A stretch of 64,000 nucleotides of DNA from Deltaproteobacteria bacterium (GCA_029933075.1 JAOZOW010000002.1:50039-114038); one strand, 5' to 3'. Positions 1-8,368 are shown, numbered from the stretch's first letter. Made by a program: numbers and translations. The notes: a model not told the origin generated them from the letters alone.

Positions 1-1350
1 GAATATGTGGTTCACGTCATTGACCTCTTCAAGGTGCAGGATCGTGGAGCAGATTCTGTCTTTTTCCTGATCTGAGAGTTCATTCCCAATGAGTTTCCCG
101 AACTTCTCGATCAGTTCTTTTTCGGAAAAGGGATTTTCCGGATCCCCTTTGGAATGCTCGCTATATCCCTGGGATGTAGTTCCATCCACTAATTCTATCT
201 CCACCTTGGAGGGCCATTTGAGGGGATACTGGCTTGTGAGTTCTGGGTCGGAGTGGAGGGAGACGAGCCCCATTAGCCTTCTTATATCCGGGTCACGGAG
301 TTTATCCTCGGAAAAATCATCCAGATCCACATGCCCGTGACAGATGGCCGTTGCAACACAGAAGGGGAGGTTGAATTTGGCAAGGTACGGGGTGCTTGCC
401 TCCACATCCTCGAGAAGATCAAGCGCCTCCCGATATAAATTGACGGTTATGTATTTTATGGCCGCAACGGGTGCCTGTAGGGGTTTCCAGGCCTTCAGAG
501 TCGCTTCGATGGCCGAATGGGTATGTCCACAGGATGCATAGTATTTCAAGGAGTTACCTGATGAATGAAAAACCCTGCCCAGGCCTTTTGTGAGAACTCC
601 GGGGTCGTGATCGGTGGATGTTGCCCTGAGGAAGCCCTTTTCCCCCTCAAAAATGTGAGTGGAGCCGGTAAAGCCTTTCCGGGCCAAAAGCGCGGCCAGC
701 AACCCGTTCATGGCGGACTTTCCCGGGTGAAGCTGTTTGCTCATGGCGCCGTCCGTCAAAAATTCCCATAGCCCTGAACTCTGGGTCCCGGCAGAGCCCA
801 GGGCCCATACGAACTGAGCCGGTTCCAGGTCCAGGACTTTTGATGCTCCGGCCGCTGCCCCGAAGGTACCGCAGGTAGCCGTGGTATGCCAGAACCTGTA
901 ATGGCTCTTGCCTGCAGCCAAGGCGGCCCTTATCCCGATCTCATACCCTGCAAAGATGCCAAGGATGAGCTGGCGACCCGAAACATGCTCCTTTTCTCCT
1001 GCAGCAAGGACAGCGGGAAGGATAGGGGCCGCGGGATGAAAGATGGAGGGCTTGTGAAGGTCGTCCATCTCCATCACATGGGACGCGGCACCATTGACCA
1101 GGGCCGCCACCAAAGTCAGATGCCTGCTTTTGCCCGGGAGAATAGTGGCTTCCAGAGCCCCTTTCATCTCTTGAGCAAAGGCGAGCATGATCTGTGTGGG
1201 CCTCTGGTTAAGACCGGCGAAGGAAGAGGCCACCCAGTCGAGAAAGAAGGTCTTGAGCTGGTAGACAAGGTCCTGGGGGAGATCCTCGTAACGAAGGGGG
1301 CAGAAAAAGCGGGCAAGTTCCTCCGAGATGGACGAAGAGGAAGGAGACAT
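1..1350 (-). CDS. MmgE/PrpD family protein (3' end outside window)
   Basis: The reading frame is open from an ATG at 1350 to the left edge without a stop, so about 450 residues are visible and the C-terminus is missing. The translation has the helical-domain pattern of the MmgE/PrpD family (2-methylcitrate dehydratase, cis-aconitate decarboxylase and relatives): an early DWVASSFAG stretch, GAASHVMEMDDLH, HPAAPILPA, and FWHTTATCGTFGAAA. Family members dehydrate or decarboxylate tricarboxylic or related acids; the substrate cannot be read from the sequence. It starts 4 bases after the ferredoxin stop and is the last visible gene of the run with the CoA ligase and CitE-like lyase, which suggests a role in the same organic-acid pathway. 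Cis-aconitate decarboxylase and 2-methylcitrate dehydratase are both open possibilities. Family is secure, activity is not. Confidence 0.85.
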   Translation of the reverse strand, partial: MSPSSSSISEELARFFCPLRYEDLPQDLVYQLKTFFLDWVASSFAGLNQRPTQIMLAFAQEMKGALEATILPGKSRHLTLVAALVNGAASHVMEMDDLHKPSIFHPAAPILPAVLAAGEKEHVSGRQLILGIFAGYEIGIRAALAAGKSHYRFWHTTATCGTFGAAAGASKVLDLEPAQFVWALGSAGTQSSGLWEFLTDGAMSKQLHPGKSAMNGLLAALLARKGFTGSTHIFEGEKGFLRATSTDHDPGVLTKGLGRVFHSSGNSLKYYASCGHTHSAIEATLKAWKPLQAPVAAIKYITVNLYREALDLLEDVEASTPYLAKFNLPFCVATAICHGHVDLDDFSEDKLRDPDIRRLMGLVSLHSDPELTSQYPLKWPSKVEIELVDGTTSQGYSEHSKGDPENPFSEKELIEKFGKLIGNELSDQEKDRICSTILHLEEVNDVNHIF

Positions 1351-1354
1351 GGGC

Positions 1355-1576
1355 TTACTCCTCGTACAACTTGTGGATGGTGATTGCATTCGTTTCACAT
1401 TCTGCCAGACAGAGATCGCACAGGGTGCATTCATCCTCGTTTTCATCCAGCGCGTGCGGACAATCGGCCCCTCGGGGCGCAAAAATATTTACTGGACAGA
1501 CCTGGATGCACTTTCCGCATTCTTTTGCGCCCAGACACCTTTCAGGATCAATGTTCACCCGGATGAATTCGCCCAT
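1355..1576 (-). CDS. Small 2[4Fe-4S] ferredoxin
   Basis: A 73-residue protein with two [4Fe-4S] cysteine sets. The first (from residue 14) is C-x5-C-x2-C-x3-CP, with one more spacer residue or two than the classical clostridial motif; the second, CTLCDLCLAEC, is C-x2-C-x2-C-x3-C. It should be a cytoplasmic one-electron carrier. The ATG at 1576 is preceded by a GGAG six bases upstream. It sits between the HpcH/HpaI lyase (10 bases upstream) and the MmgE/PrpD gene (4 bases downstream), so it is almost certainly co-transcribed with them. None of the neighbouring enzymes visibly needs a ferredoxin, which suggests a redox step encoded beyond the left edge or elsewhere. Confidence 0.88.
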   Translation of the reverse strand: MGEFIRVNIDPERCLGAKECGKCIQVCPVNIFAPRGADCPHALDENEDECTLCDLCLAECETNAITIHKLYEE

Positions 1577-1586
1577 GATATCTCCA

Positions 1587-2477
1587 TCATTTCTTTTCTT
1601 TTATGGCAGAGGCCAGAGCCATGACCTCCCTGGCCCTTTTTACCACCGGATAGTCGATAAACTTACCATCCAGCTGGATTGCCCCGAGACCTGCTGACTC
1701 CGCCTCTTCAAAGGCCCTGACTATCTTTTCGGCCCTTGCCGTTTCTTCCGGGCTTGGGGAAAAAATGCGGTTGCAGGGGTCTACCTGCGCGGGGTGAATG
1801 GTCATCTTGCCCTGAAAGCCTAAATCTTTTGCCCGCCTGGCATCCGCGACCAGGGCCTCGGTATCCTTGATATCGATCATAAAGGGGGTGTCAATGGGAG
1901 GTGCAAGACCTGCGGCCCTGCAGGCCAGGCATATCCTGGACCGGGCATAGAAGAGCTCATTGCCCTCACTGGTCATCTCCAGCCCCATGTCAAGGGTATA
2001 GTCGGCGGCACCAAACATCACCGTATAGGTTCTCGGAGGCGATGTCTTTACCGAGACAATATCATAGACATGTTGAACCCCTATTGCCGATTCGATCAGG
2101 GGAAACAGGAGAACGGCACCCTCTCCGATCTTTTTTTTCTCTTCCTCTCTGCACAGGAGCTCATGTATTTCAATGATGTGGCCTGCCTTTTCCACCTTGG
2201 GCAGCACAATCCCGCTGAGGCCGCGGACAACCACCTGTTCGAGGTCGCCCCCAAGAAAAGGAGAGCCAAGGGGATTAACCCTAACGAGTATGGTCCGGTC
2301 CGGGTGTGACTCTATCTTTTCCCGTACATCAGATCGACAGGCCTCTTTTTGGGAAGAGGGTACCGCATCTTCCAGGTCGATGATGATGGCGTCGGCCTCT
2401 GTATTTAAGGCCTTTTCTATGCGATCCTTCCTGTTACCAGGGACGAAGAGGGCCGTTCTTATCAACACCGTTTGCAT
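1587..2477 (-). CDS. HpcH/HpaI aldolase / CitE-like acyl-CoA lyase
   Basis: A 296-residue protein of the CitE-like branch of the HpcH/HpaI family: TIM-barrel lyases that cleave citryl-CoA, malyl-CoA, beta-methylmalyl-CoA or citramalyl-CoA in a Mg-dependent retro-Claisen reaction. Visible features are the N-terminal LFVPGNRKDRIEKAL motif, the acidic IIDLEDAVP motif, the conserved VRVNP strand, LPKVEKAG, the ESAIGV metal-binding strand and MFGAADYTLDMG. Length is typical for stand-alone lyases. It follows a SucCD-like CoA ligase by 12 bases, so the natural reading is that the ligase makes a hydroxyacyl-CoA (directly or via a hydratase) and this enzyme cleaves it to acetyl-CoA plus an oxoacid. 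Citramalyl-CoA, citryl-CoA and malyl-CoA cannot be distinguished here. Confidence 0.88.
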   Translation of the reverse strand: MQTVLIRTALFVPGNRKDRIEKALNTEADAIIIDLEDAVPSSQKEACRSDVREKIESHPDRTILVRVNPLGSPFLGGDLEQVVVRGLSGIVLPKVEKAGHIIEIHELLCREEEKKKIGEGAVLLFPLIESAIGVQHVYDIVSVKTSPPRTYTVMFGAADYTLDMGLEMTSEGNELFYARSRICLACRAAGLAPPIDTPFMIDIKDTEALVADARRAKDLGFQGKMTIHPAQVDPCNRIFSPSPEETARAEKIVRAFEEAESAGLGAIQLDGKFIDYPVVKRAREVMALASAIKEKK

Positions 2478-2489
2478 TGTGAATGCCTT

Positions 2490-3383
2490 TCAGAGCACCC
2501 CTTTCAGGATGGAGACAATGTCACCCAGTTCCTCTGCCACATGGATTCCCGCGGCCTTGAACTTCGCGACCTTGCCCGCTGCAGATCCCTTTTCCCCTTC
2601 CACAATGGTTGCGGCATGCCCGAATCTCACCCCTGGCATCTCATCGACAAAACGACCCGCAACGAATGCCACAATTGGTGTCCTTATTCCCTCGGACAGG
2701 ACCAGTTCGCAAAGCTGCTCTTCGATGACACCGCCCGGCTCGCAGAAAAGGACGATGGCCCTCGTCTCGGGATCCCTTTCAAAAAGGGGCACGAGGTCGA
2801 GGAAGTTGGAACCAACCACGGGATCGCCTCCCACGCTTATACAGGTACTTTGTCCTATGCCGTGGGCCGTCAACAGGTTTGCGATCTCCGTGGTCATGCC
2901 CCCGCTCCGGGACGCAATGGCCACAGGACCGGGCATGTAGGCCTCCTTCACATTCTCCACCGGCCCGCCCGCCATGCCGATTTTCACTGTGTGGGGGTTG
3001 ATCATCCCGAGGGTGTTCGGGCCGATAACCACGGCTCCTTTAGAACGGGCCACTTCCAGAATCTCAACGGTATCCTTGCGGGGAACCCGTTCAGCCACAA
3101 TAACCACCAATCTGATCCCGTTAAAGAGGGCCTCCAACGCAGCCCCCTTGACCATTGCCGGCGGGACCGAGATCACGCTGGCCTCAGGTCCATGTTTCTT
3201 TACCGCCTGGAAAACGGTGTCGTATACCGGGACCCCGTGTACATCCTGCCCCCCCTTGCCCGGGGTAACCCCTGCGACCACCTGGGATCCATATTCGATC
3301 ATGTCCTTGGTAAAACTGACCGCCTCCCTGCCGGTAATTCCTTGGACCATGATCCTCGTATTTTGATCTGCCAGTATAGCCAT
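2490..3383 (-). CDS. Succinyl-CoA ligase-like, alpha subunit
   Basis: A 297-residue protein matching the alpha subunit of succinyl-CoA synthetase-type ligases: the CoA-binding Rossmann start MAILADQNTRIMVQGITGREA, the GVTPGKGGQ loop, PNTLGMINP, ASRSGGMT and the phosphohistidine loop GVRFGHAA, whose His would carry the phosphate. The family usually has GHAGAI at that loop; here it is GHAATIV. I chose the ATG at 3383, which has GAGG just upstream and gives the standard family N-terminus. A GTG at 3416 overlapping the beta-subunit stop is possible. Beta and alpha genes are adjacent in the usual order. The company of a CitE-like lyase rather than TCA-cycle genes suggests an organic-acid ligase (malate, itaconate or citrate thiokinase) rather than housekeeping SucCD; this is inference. 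Confidence 0.88.
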   Translation of the reverse strand: MAILADQNTRIMVQGITGREAVSFTKDMIEYGSQVVAGVTPGKGGQDVHGVPVYDTVFQAVKKHGPEASVISVPPAMVKGAALEALFNGIRLVVIVAERVPRKDTVEILEVARSKGAVVIGPNTLGMINPHTVKIGMAGGPVENVKEAYMPGPVAIASRSGGMTTEIANLLTAHGIGQSTCISVGGDPVVGSNFLDLVPLFERDPETRAIVLFCEPGGVIEEQLCELVLSEGIRTPIVAFVAGRFVDEMPGVRFGHAATIVEGEKGSAAGKVAKFKAAGIHVAEELGDIVSILKGVL

Positions 3384-3412
3384 GTCGGCCTCACAAATGG
3401 TCCTGCTCCAAC

Positions 3413-4618
3413 TCACTTACGATTCGGGTGGGAGCCTCCAAGCTTTTCCACGGCCCTCCTTGCCGCCTCATCAATTGAGACGGTCCTGTCGCAGTACTCC
3501 ACTCCGTATCTGGAAAGTATCTTGAACCCTTCCTTTTCCCATGCGCCCGGAACCCTGAAAACGGCCACCGTCTCCGAGGGCCTCCTGCCTGTCTCCAAGA
3601 TGCCCTTGATAACGCCTCTGGCCATCAGGTCCACGCGGGTATTGCTGACCACGTTCATAATGACGGCAATCTTTTCCACCCCCGGTTTTGACAGGATGTG
3701 CTTGGTAAGCTCCTTTGTCTTCAGTACGGAAGGGTTTCCGCCTATTTCACAGTAATTGGCAGGTCGGCCTCCATATCTCTTGACCGCATCAAAGGCTGTC
3801 AGTGAGGCTCCGCCCCCTCCAATAATAAGTCCCAGGTTCCCGTCAAATTCAATAAGCCTGCCTGCCACCCCTCTCTGATCCAGGCCGTCAATTTCAGCAG
3901 CTTTTTCCTCAAAGCTGCTTTTTTCGCGACCTCCCTCTGTGCGATCCGGATCCCTGCTTTTTCTCTGAATGTCCGTATGTCTGTAAAGCGCGTCGTCATC
4001 TATCTCCAGACGGCAGTCCAGGGCCATAACTGTTCCCTTTCTGGTCTGTGCCACCGGATTGATCTCTGCTACGGTAGCGTCGTTTTCCAAAAAGATGGAT
4101 GCGAGAAGGGCAAGAATATTTGACAGTGCAACAAGTCTCTTTCCGCCGACACCGGCAAGGGAAATAATCTCTCTTGCCTCATATTCCAGCAGACCATGTC
4201 TCACTGAAAAGTGCCTTTTGTGGACGCTCTCCGGCCTTTCCTGCGCAAGCTTCTCAATATCTATGCCCCCCTGGGGAGAAAAGATTGCAACCGGCGACTT
4301 GGCCACGGTGTCATATATTATCCCCATATAGAATTCCTCGAGCACATCAATCCTTTCTTCCACCAGGATTTTATTCACCCGGTAGCCCCGCACGGTCCCG
4401 GAAAGCATTTGTGCGGTCTTGTACTGGAATTCTTCATTATTGAGGGCAATAACAACGCCTCCGGCCTTCTGGCGCGCACCTGCAGGCACCTGGGCCTTTA
4501 GGACACAGGGGACAGGGAAGGGGGGGGCCTTCTCGATTGCAGAGATAACCCTCCCGAAGGGCGTAGGAATTCCCTTTTCCTTCAGGATTTCCTTTGATTC
4601 GTACTCTAAAAGCCTCAT
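3413..4618 (-). CDS. Succinyl-CoA ligase-like, beta subunit
   Basis: A 401-residue ATP-grasp protein corresponding to the beta subunit of ADP/GDP-forming acyl-CoA ligases. It opens with MRLLEYESKEILKEKGIPTP, the typical SucC start, contains VLKAQVPAGARQKAGGV (nucleotide-binding), AEINPVAQT, and the C-terminal GGGASLTAFDAVKRYGG and EIGGNP segments that form the CoA-ligase domain. The ATG at 4618 is preferred to a TTG at 4678 because it restores the family N-terminus and has a GAGA upstream. The stop lies about 30 bases before the alpha-subunit ATG. Length agrees with the family (about 390 residues). The sequence is somewhat divergent around residues 225-250 (a charged linker with REKSSFEEK), consistent with a paralogue rather than the core TCA-cycle enzyme. 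Confidence 0.87.
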   Translation of the reverse strand: MRLLEYESKEILKEKGIPTPFGRVISAIEKAPPFPVPCVLKAQVPAGARQKAGGVVIALNNEEFQYKTAQMLSGTVRGYRVNKILVEERIDVLEEFYMGIIYDTVAKSPVAIFSPQGGIDIEKLAQERPESVHKRHFSVRHGLLEYEAREIISLAGVGGKRLVALSNILALLASIFLENDATVAEINPVAQTRKGTVMALDCRLEIDDDALYRHTDIQRKSRDPDRTEGGREKSSFEEKAAEIDGLDQRGVAGRLIEFDGNLGLIIGGGGASLTAFDAVKRYGGRPANYCEIGGNPSVLKTKELTKHILSKPGVEKIAVIMNVVSNTRVDLMARGVIKGILETGRRPSETVAVFRVPGAWEKEGFKILSRYGVEYCDRTVSIDEAARRAVEKLGGSHPNRK

Positions 4619-4731
4619 GCTGGTCTCTTTGTCGGCAATACTATTGTCGACAATATTTTCAAATTCCTTTCCTGTCAACAGATTTTTTCAGGGGCCTCTG
4701 GAGAAGGTGGAATGGGCTTGAAAAGAGAATC

Positions 4732-5931
4732 TCAGCGGGAGATGGGCTTTCTGCCCGGAAGCACATACCTTGACGATGCGATTTCTCTGGGCCATACGGT
4801 TTCAGGCCGACCGTTCAGCCACTCGGCAATAACGGCCGGAAGCCTGTTCTGTCCGCTCTTTTTCCCGTAAGATACGAATCTTATGGGACCGTACACGGAT
4901 TCAATGTCCGCCTCCCTGAGGGCCGCTTTGATCTGATCCCTATCAAGGCCCTCCGCTCTCTGAAGCACGTCTTGAACGAGCTGCATTGCTGAATAAGCCT
5001 GGGCCCCGTGGTATCCGGGAAGCTCGCCATATCTATGGAGGAATCTTTCGTTGAAATCCTTTACACCTGGGTACGGGATCGAAGGAACCCAAAGGCTTGT
5101 GAAAAACAGTCCCTCGGAGGCGTCCTTGGCCTTTTCAAAGAACTCGGGACTCCCGATGCCCGCTTCCACTCCAACAAAGAGCTTCGGATTCAGGCCCATC
5201 TCCTTGGCCTCCCGGACAAAAAGAGCGGCATCGTCCCCGCGGGAGATGAAATATACAAGATCGGGATTTCTCGCCTTCATTTTACTGATCAAGGGCCTGA
5301 AGCTCAGGGCAGGAGGAGCGTAAAAGTCCTTTCTCAGGAGCCTGAGTCTCAGTCGTTTGCGGACCCTGAAAAAGTTTTTCATCTTGTAACGCCCGAAGGG
5401 CGTGTCTTCACACAGGATTGCCACACTCCTCACATGGACGACTTCGGAGAGGAATGTAATAAGCGATCTATAATGTTCCGAAGAAGGGGGGCAGATTCTG
5501 AAGACATATTCCCGATTCTGCTCCGTGATTTCATCTGCAGATGCAGTGGTTATTACGAAAGGCACCTTAAGATTCTCCGCCTCTGCTGCGGCAGCAAGAG
5601 CCGCATCGCTGGAGCACCCTCCTGCAATGAGGAGAACTCCTTCCTGCTCGGCCAGTTCCTGTACGGCCTTTCGGCTTGCTTCCGCCTTACCCTGGGTATC
5701 CCTGATACTGAACTCTATCCTGTTGCCGCCAACACCACCTCCCTCATTGATTTCCTCTCCGGCCATCAAAAATCCTTCCAGTTCGAGTTCTCCGGCTCGG
5801 GCCAGCTTTCCTGTAATCGGCAGGAGGAGGCCGATTTTCACTTCCCCGGCAAAGCCAGGGGAAGAGAATGAGATTATTGCTCCCAAGAGAAAGAAAAGAA
5901 GGGTCTTTGCGAATTTACTGGTGGTTTTCAC
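4732..5931 (-). CDS. ABC transporter substrate-binding protein (LivJ/LIV-BP type)
   Basis: A 399-residue periplasmic binding protein of the branched-chain amino acid/amide type (type I fold, Leu/Ile/Val-binding family). A Sec signal peptide (KTTSKFAKTLLFFLLGAII, then SPGFAG) precedes the mature start EVKIGLLLPITGK, the typical first strand and loop of the family. The GTG at 5931 has AAAGG nine bases upstream; an upstream GTG at 5964 would add residues before the signal peptide and is poorly spaced from its AAGG. No permease or ATPase gene lies next to it, so it must work with an ABC importer encoded elsewhere. As first gene of the run leading to the CoA ligase and lyase it could deliver their substrate, or act as a sensor. 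Ligand unknown; related proteins bind amino acids, urea, aromatic acids and other small organics. Confidence 0.87.
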   Translation of the reverse strand: MKTTSKFAKTLLFFLLGAIISFSSPGFAGEVKIGLLLPITGKLARAGELELEGFLMAGEEINEGGGVGGNRIEFSIRDTQGKAEASRKAVQELAEQEGVLLIAGGCSSDAALAAAAEAENLKVPFVITTASADEITEQNREYVFRICPPSSEHYRSLITFLSEVVHVRSVAILCEDTPFGRYKMKNFFRVRKRLRLRLLRKDFYAPPALSFRPLISKMKARNPDLVYFISRGDDAALFVREAKEMGLNPKLFVGVEAGIGSPEFFEKAKDASEGLFFTSLWVPSIPYPGVKDFNERFLHRYGELPGYHGAQAYSAMQLVQDVLQRAEGLDRDQIKAALREADIESVYGPIRFVSYGKKSGQNRLPAVIAEWLNGRPETVWPREIASSRYVLPGRKPISR

Positions 5932-6260
5932 AAGGACATGCCTTTCATGAAAAAGCGGAAACACACCTTAGCCTAATACCCGCTCCTTGTCCAAAAGGCA
6001 ATGCCTTTCATCAATATCCCTTTGACACTCGTGATGCGGGGCCTATTTACACCGTGGCTGTTCGGTGGTAATTAAACTTCGAAGATCACGGAATATCCAG
6101 GGGAGCCGTTCTGAAATTGGTCCCGGGGCCCGCGGAAAGCCGGGGTCGGGGGGGCGTTGTGGGAGAAACTGTGTAGGGAAGGGCGCACAGAGGGATCATA
6201 AAGGGAAGGCTATCTGGAGCCCATTAGGTTATAGTGCATGGCCTGACAGAAGGGGAAGGG
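5932..6260. other. Intergenic region between divergent operons
   Basis: About 330 bases with no credible gene, separating the minus-strand binding-protein operon from the plus-strand ParB-like gene, so it should hold both promoters. On the plus strand a perfect TTGACA lies at 6022-6027, with only a weak TATTTA 16 bases later (6044-6049). A short palindrome, AAAGGC-AAT-GCCTTT, lies near 5994-6008. The 72-codon open frame at 6065-6283 has no start context or recognisable composition and is not called. Confidence 0.5.
6022..6049 (+). promoter_or_regulatory. Possible sigma70-type promoter for the ParB-like/SPL pair
   Basis: TTGACA at 6022-6027, a 16-base spacer, then TATTTA. The -35 box is perfect but the -10 box matches TATAAT in only three positions, and the distance to the ATG at 6261 is over 200 bases. 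It is reported because it is the best candidate in the gap. Confidence 0.25.
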
Positions 6261-7250
6261 ATGAAAACCAGAAAGATTTTTGAAATCCCGGTTAGATGGG
6301 TGGCATTGGCGGATTTCCAGGATGAACCTGGGATCTACGGGATGAGTTTTGGATTTGATCCGCAACCCATTGCCCGCTCCATAGAGGCGGTTGGCTTGAT
6401 CAATGCCCCATTGGTAGAGAGAGACAGCAGGGGCAGGGTGGAGATCGTCTCCGGATACCGGAGGATCATGGCCTTGAAACGACTCGGGTGGAAAAAGGTC
6501 CCTTGCAAAGACATCTCAGGTGCCGCAGCGAGTCAACTCGATCTCTTCCTGGTCGGTCTCCACGAAAATCTCTCCACCAGGCCGTTCAATACCGTGGAAA
6601 AGGCAATGGTTCTCTCGCGTTTGAGTACCTGGATGCCCGAAGATGAAATTATCGAGCTTTACATGCCGCTCCTCGGTCTCCCGCGCCACAGGCCCACCTT
6701 CCAGATCTACACCGCTCTTGAGAGGGGACTTGACACCCGAGCAAAGCTTTCTCTCGCTGGAGGACGGCTCTCTCTGAAGGCGGCCGGAATGCTGCTGGAC
6801 ACTGACGAAAAATCGAGAAAAGCCCTGATCGAATGGATAATAAATTTGAATCTTAACTTTAATCAACAGTTGCAATTTATTGATATGATATTGGATTTAT
6901 CCTATAATAATAAATGTCCAATCCCGGCAGTCCTTGAAGATGATCCCTTTAAAAGCTTCATTTCTGACAGACCCTTGAACCTGCCTCAACGGGCAAAAGC
7001 CCTCATGAGGGAGATCAGAAAGCTCTGCTTTCCGAGGCTGGCCGCCGCTGAAAGATCATTCAAAGGAACCCTTTCAAGGTTGAATCTTCCTGACGGAGTG
7101 GCGCTCCAGGCCCCCGCCTATTTTGAGGCCCCTGATTATCTACTACAGGTCCGGTTCAAAAAGGGGAGGGAGCTGAGGGAGAAATTACGTGCCCTCTCAG
7201 AGATGACGGAAATGGATCAACTTGGGGATCCATGGGAGGAAACAGATTGA
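6261..7250 (+). CDS. ParB/Srx-fold nuclease-like or CTPase-like protein
   Basis: A 329-residue protein with an N-terminal ParB-type domain. Residues about 35-75 carry VEIVSGYRRIMALKRLG, corresponding to the ParB box with the GERR-type motif (here SGYRR), and residues about 95-120 carry LHENLSTRPFNTVEKA, matching the second ParB box (ENL-x-R, then an acidic helix). The C-terminal 200 residues are not a recognisable ParB dimer domain and look helical. The ATG at 6261 with AGAAGGGG upstream is chosen over one 9 codons earlier. It overlaps the following radical SAM gene by one base (TGATG), so the two are translationally coupled. No ParA is present, so chromosome partition is unlikely to be the job. 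A role as DNA-binding partner of the SPL-like enzyme is inference. An AT-rich stretch runs through codons near 6836-6925. Confidence 0.75.
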   Translation: MKTRKIFEIPVRWVALADFQDEPGIYGMSFGFDPQPIARSIEAVGLINAPLVERDSRGRVEIVSGYRRIMALKRLGWKKVPCKDISGAAASQLDLFLVGLHENLSTRPFNTVEKAMVLSRLSTWMPEDEIIELYMPLLGLPRHRPTFQIYTALERGLDTRAKLSLAGGRLSLKAAGMLLDTDEKSRKALIEWIINLNLNFNQQLQFIDMILDLSYNNKCPIPAVLEDDPFKSFISDRPLNLPQRAKALMREIRKLCFPRLAAAERSFKGTLSRLNLPDGVALQAPAYFEAPDYLLQVRFKKGRELREKLRALSEMTEMDQLGDPWEETD

Positions 7251-8368
7251 TGGCGGAATACGGGGTCAGAAAATTCCTTATTGACAAGCGCGCCAGGGGC
7301 TCACCCGAGACTCAAGAAATTCTCGATAGACTCGGCGGCACCGCTTTGGAGGAAACGGCCAAGAGGGCCGCAGCACCCGGCAGCCGAGAAGGGAATGTCT
7401 CCCGAACCGCAATGGGGAAAGATTTCCTGCACCTGCTTCCGTATCGCGGGGCGTTTTTGAAGCCATGCCCAGGGACCCGTAGATATATCTGCTGTGGATA
7501 TCAGATATTGAACATAGGCACTGGGTGCCCCCTTGATTGCAGTTATTGTATTCTGCAGGCCTATTTCAAGGATCAGCCGGGCCTGAGGGTATTCGTGAAT
7601 CTGAAAGAGGGGATCGAAGGGGTTATGAATGTCATTGATTCAGCCCCCCGGCGGATCTTCCGAGTAGGCACGGGAGAGTTCACCGATAGTCTGGCCCTGG
7701 ATCCGGTTACCCGGTGGAGCGACCTGATTATCCCAAAGTTTTCCACGAGAAAAAACAGCGTACTGGAACTAAAGACCAAGACCACGCAGATCGATGGTCC
7801 ATTAAGGTCCAGATACAGGGAGCGTATCATCATCTCATGGTCGCTGAACAGTCCCTCCATTGCATCCGGAGAGGAGCGAAAGGCGGCGGGTCTCAGGAAA
7901 AGGCTTGAGGCGGCGGCGCGCTGTCAGTCGGAAGGCTTTGTCCTGGGGTTTCATTTTGACCCACTTTTCCATTATCCGGGGTGGAGAGAGGACTACCTGA
8001 GGAGCGTTGAGATGTTGGACAGATATATCGACCCGGCTGGAATCATATGGATCAGCCTGGGGGCGTTCAGGTTCATGCCGGAACTCAAGCCCATCATCAG
8101 GAAACGTCACCCTGCAAGCAGGGTATTGGATGGGGAATTTGTGCCAGGGCTTGACGGAAAGCTCCGATATTTCAAGCCGATCCGCATAGAGCTCTACGGG
8201 TATATGAATGAAATCCTCGAAAAGTGGTCTCAGGACCTGGGGCTCTATCTCTGCATGGAATCGGATGAAGTGTGGCGGAAAGGCATGGGCTGGTCCCCGG
8301 GGGACAACGCAGGCCTGGGCCGGTACCTGGATCAGCGGGTAATAAAAGTTTTTGGTGGCATTCCTTAG
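7250..8368 (+). CDS. SPL-family (spore photoproduct lyase-like) radical SAM protein
   Basis: A 372-residue radical SAM protein of the SPL/DNA-repair-photolyase group (COG1533-like). The cluster motif is GTGCPLDCSYCILQAYF, i.e. C-x3-C-x2-C with the SPL-type CxYC-LQ context, near residue 90. The start ATG at 7250 overlaps the ParB-like stop and has a strong GGAGG nine bases upstream. True spore photoproduct lyase repairs a thymine dimer using SAM, but this organism shows no sporulation gene here, so substrate and even DNA repair are open. The strict coupling to a ParB-like protein suggests that the partner directs the radical enzyme to DNA or another nucleic acid. Downstream is a 130-base gap before a NifU-like scaffold gene, which might help assemble its cluster. 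Confidence 0.85.
   Translation: MAEYGVRKFLIDKRARGSPETQEILDRLGGTALEETAKRAAAPGSREGNVSRTAMGKDFLHLLPYRGAFLKPCPGTRRYICCGYQILNIGTGCPLDCSYCILQAYFKDQPGLRVFVNLKEGIEGVMNVIDSAPRRIFRVGTGEFTDSLALDPVTRWSDLIIPKFSTRKNSVLELKTKTTQIDGPLRSRYRERIIISWSLNSPSIASGEERKAAGLRKRLEAAARCQSEGFVLGFHFDPLFHYPGWREDYLRSVEMLDRYIDPAGIIWISLGAFRFMPELKPIIRKRHPASRVLDGEFVPGLDGKLRYFKPIRIELYGYMNEILEKWSQDLGLYLCMESDEVWRKGMGWSPGDNAGLGRYLDQRVIKVFGGIP

Noticed and set aside
2472-3755. A 427-codon plus-strand frame opposite the CoA-ligase subunits
   Set aside because: Antisense to the SucC/SucD-like genes; no recognisable domain; typical by-product of GC-rich codon usage.
6065-6283. A 72-codon frame before the ParB-like gene
   Set aside because: Overlaps the ParB-like start, low-complexity Gly/Arg composition and no start context.
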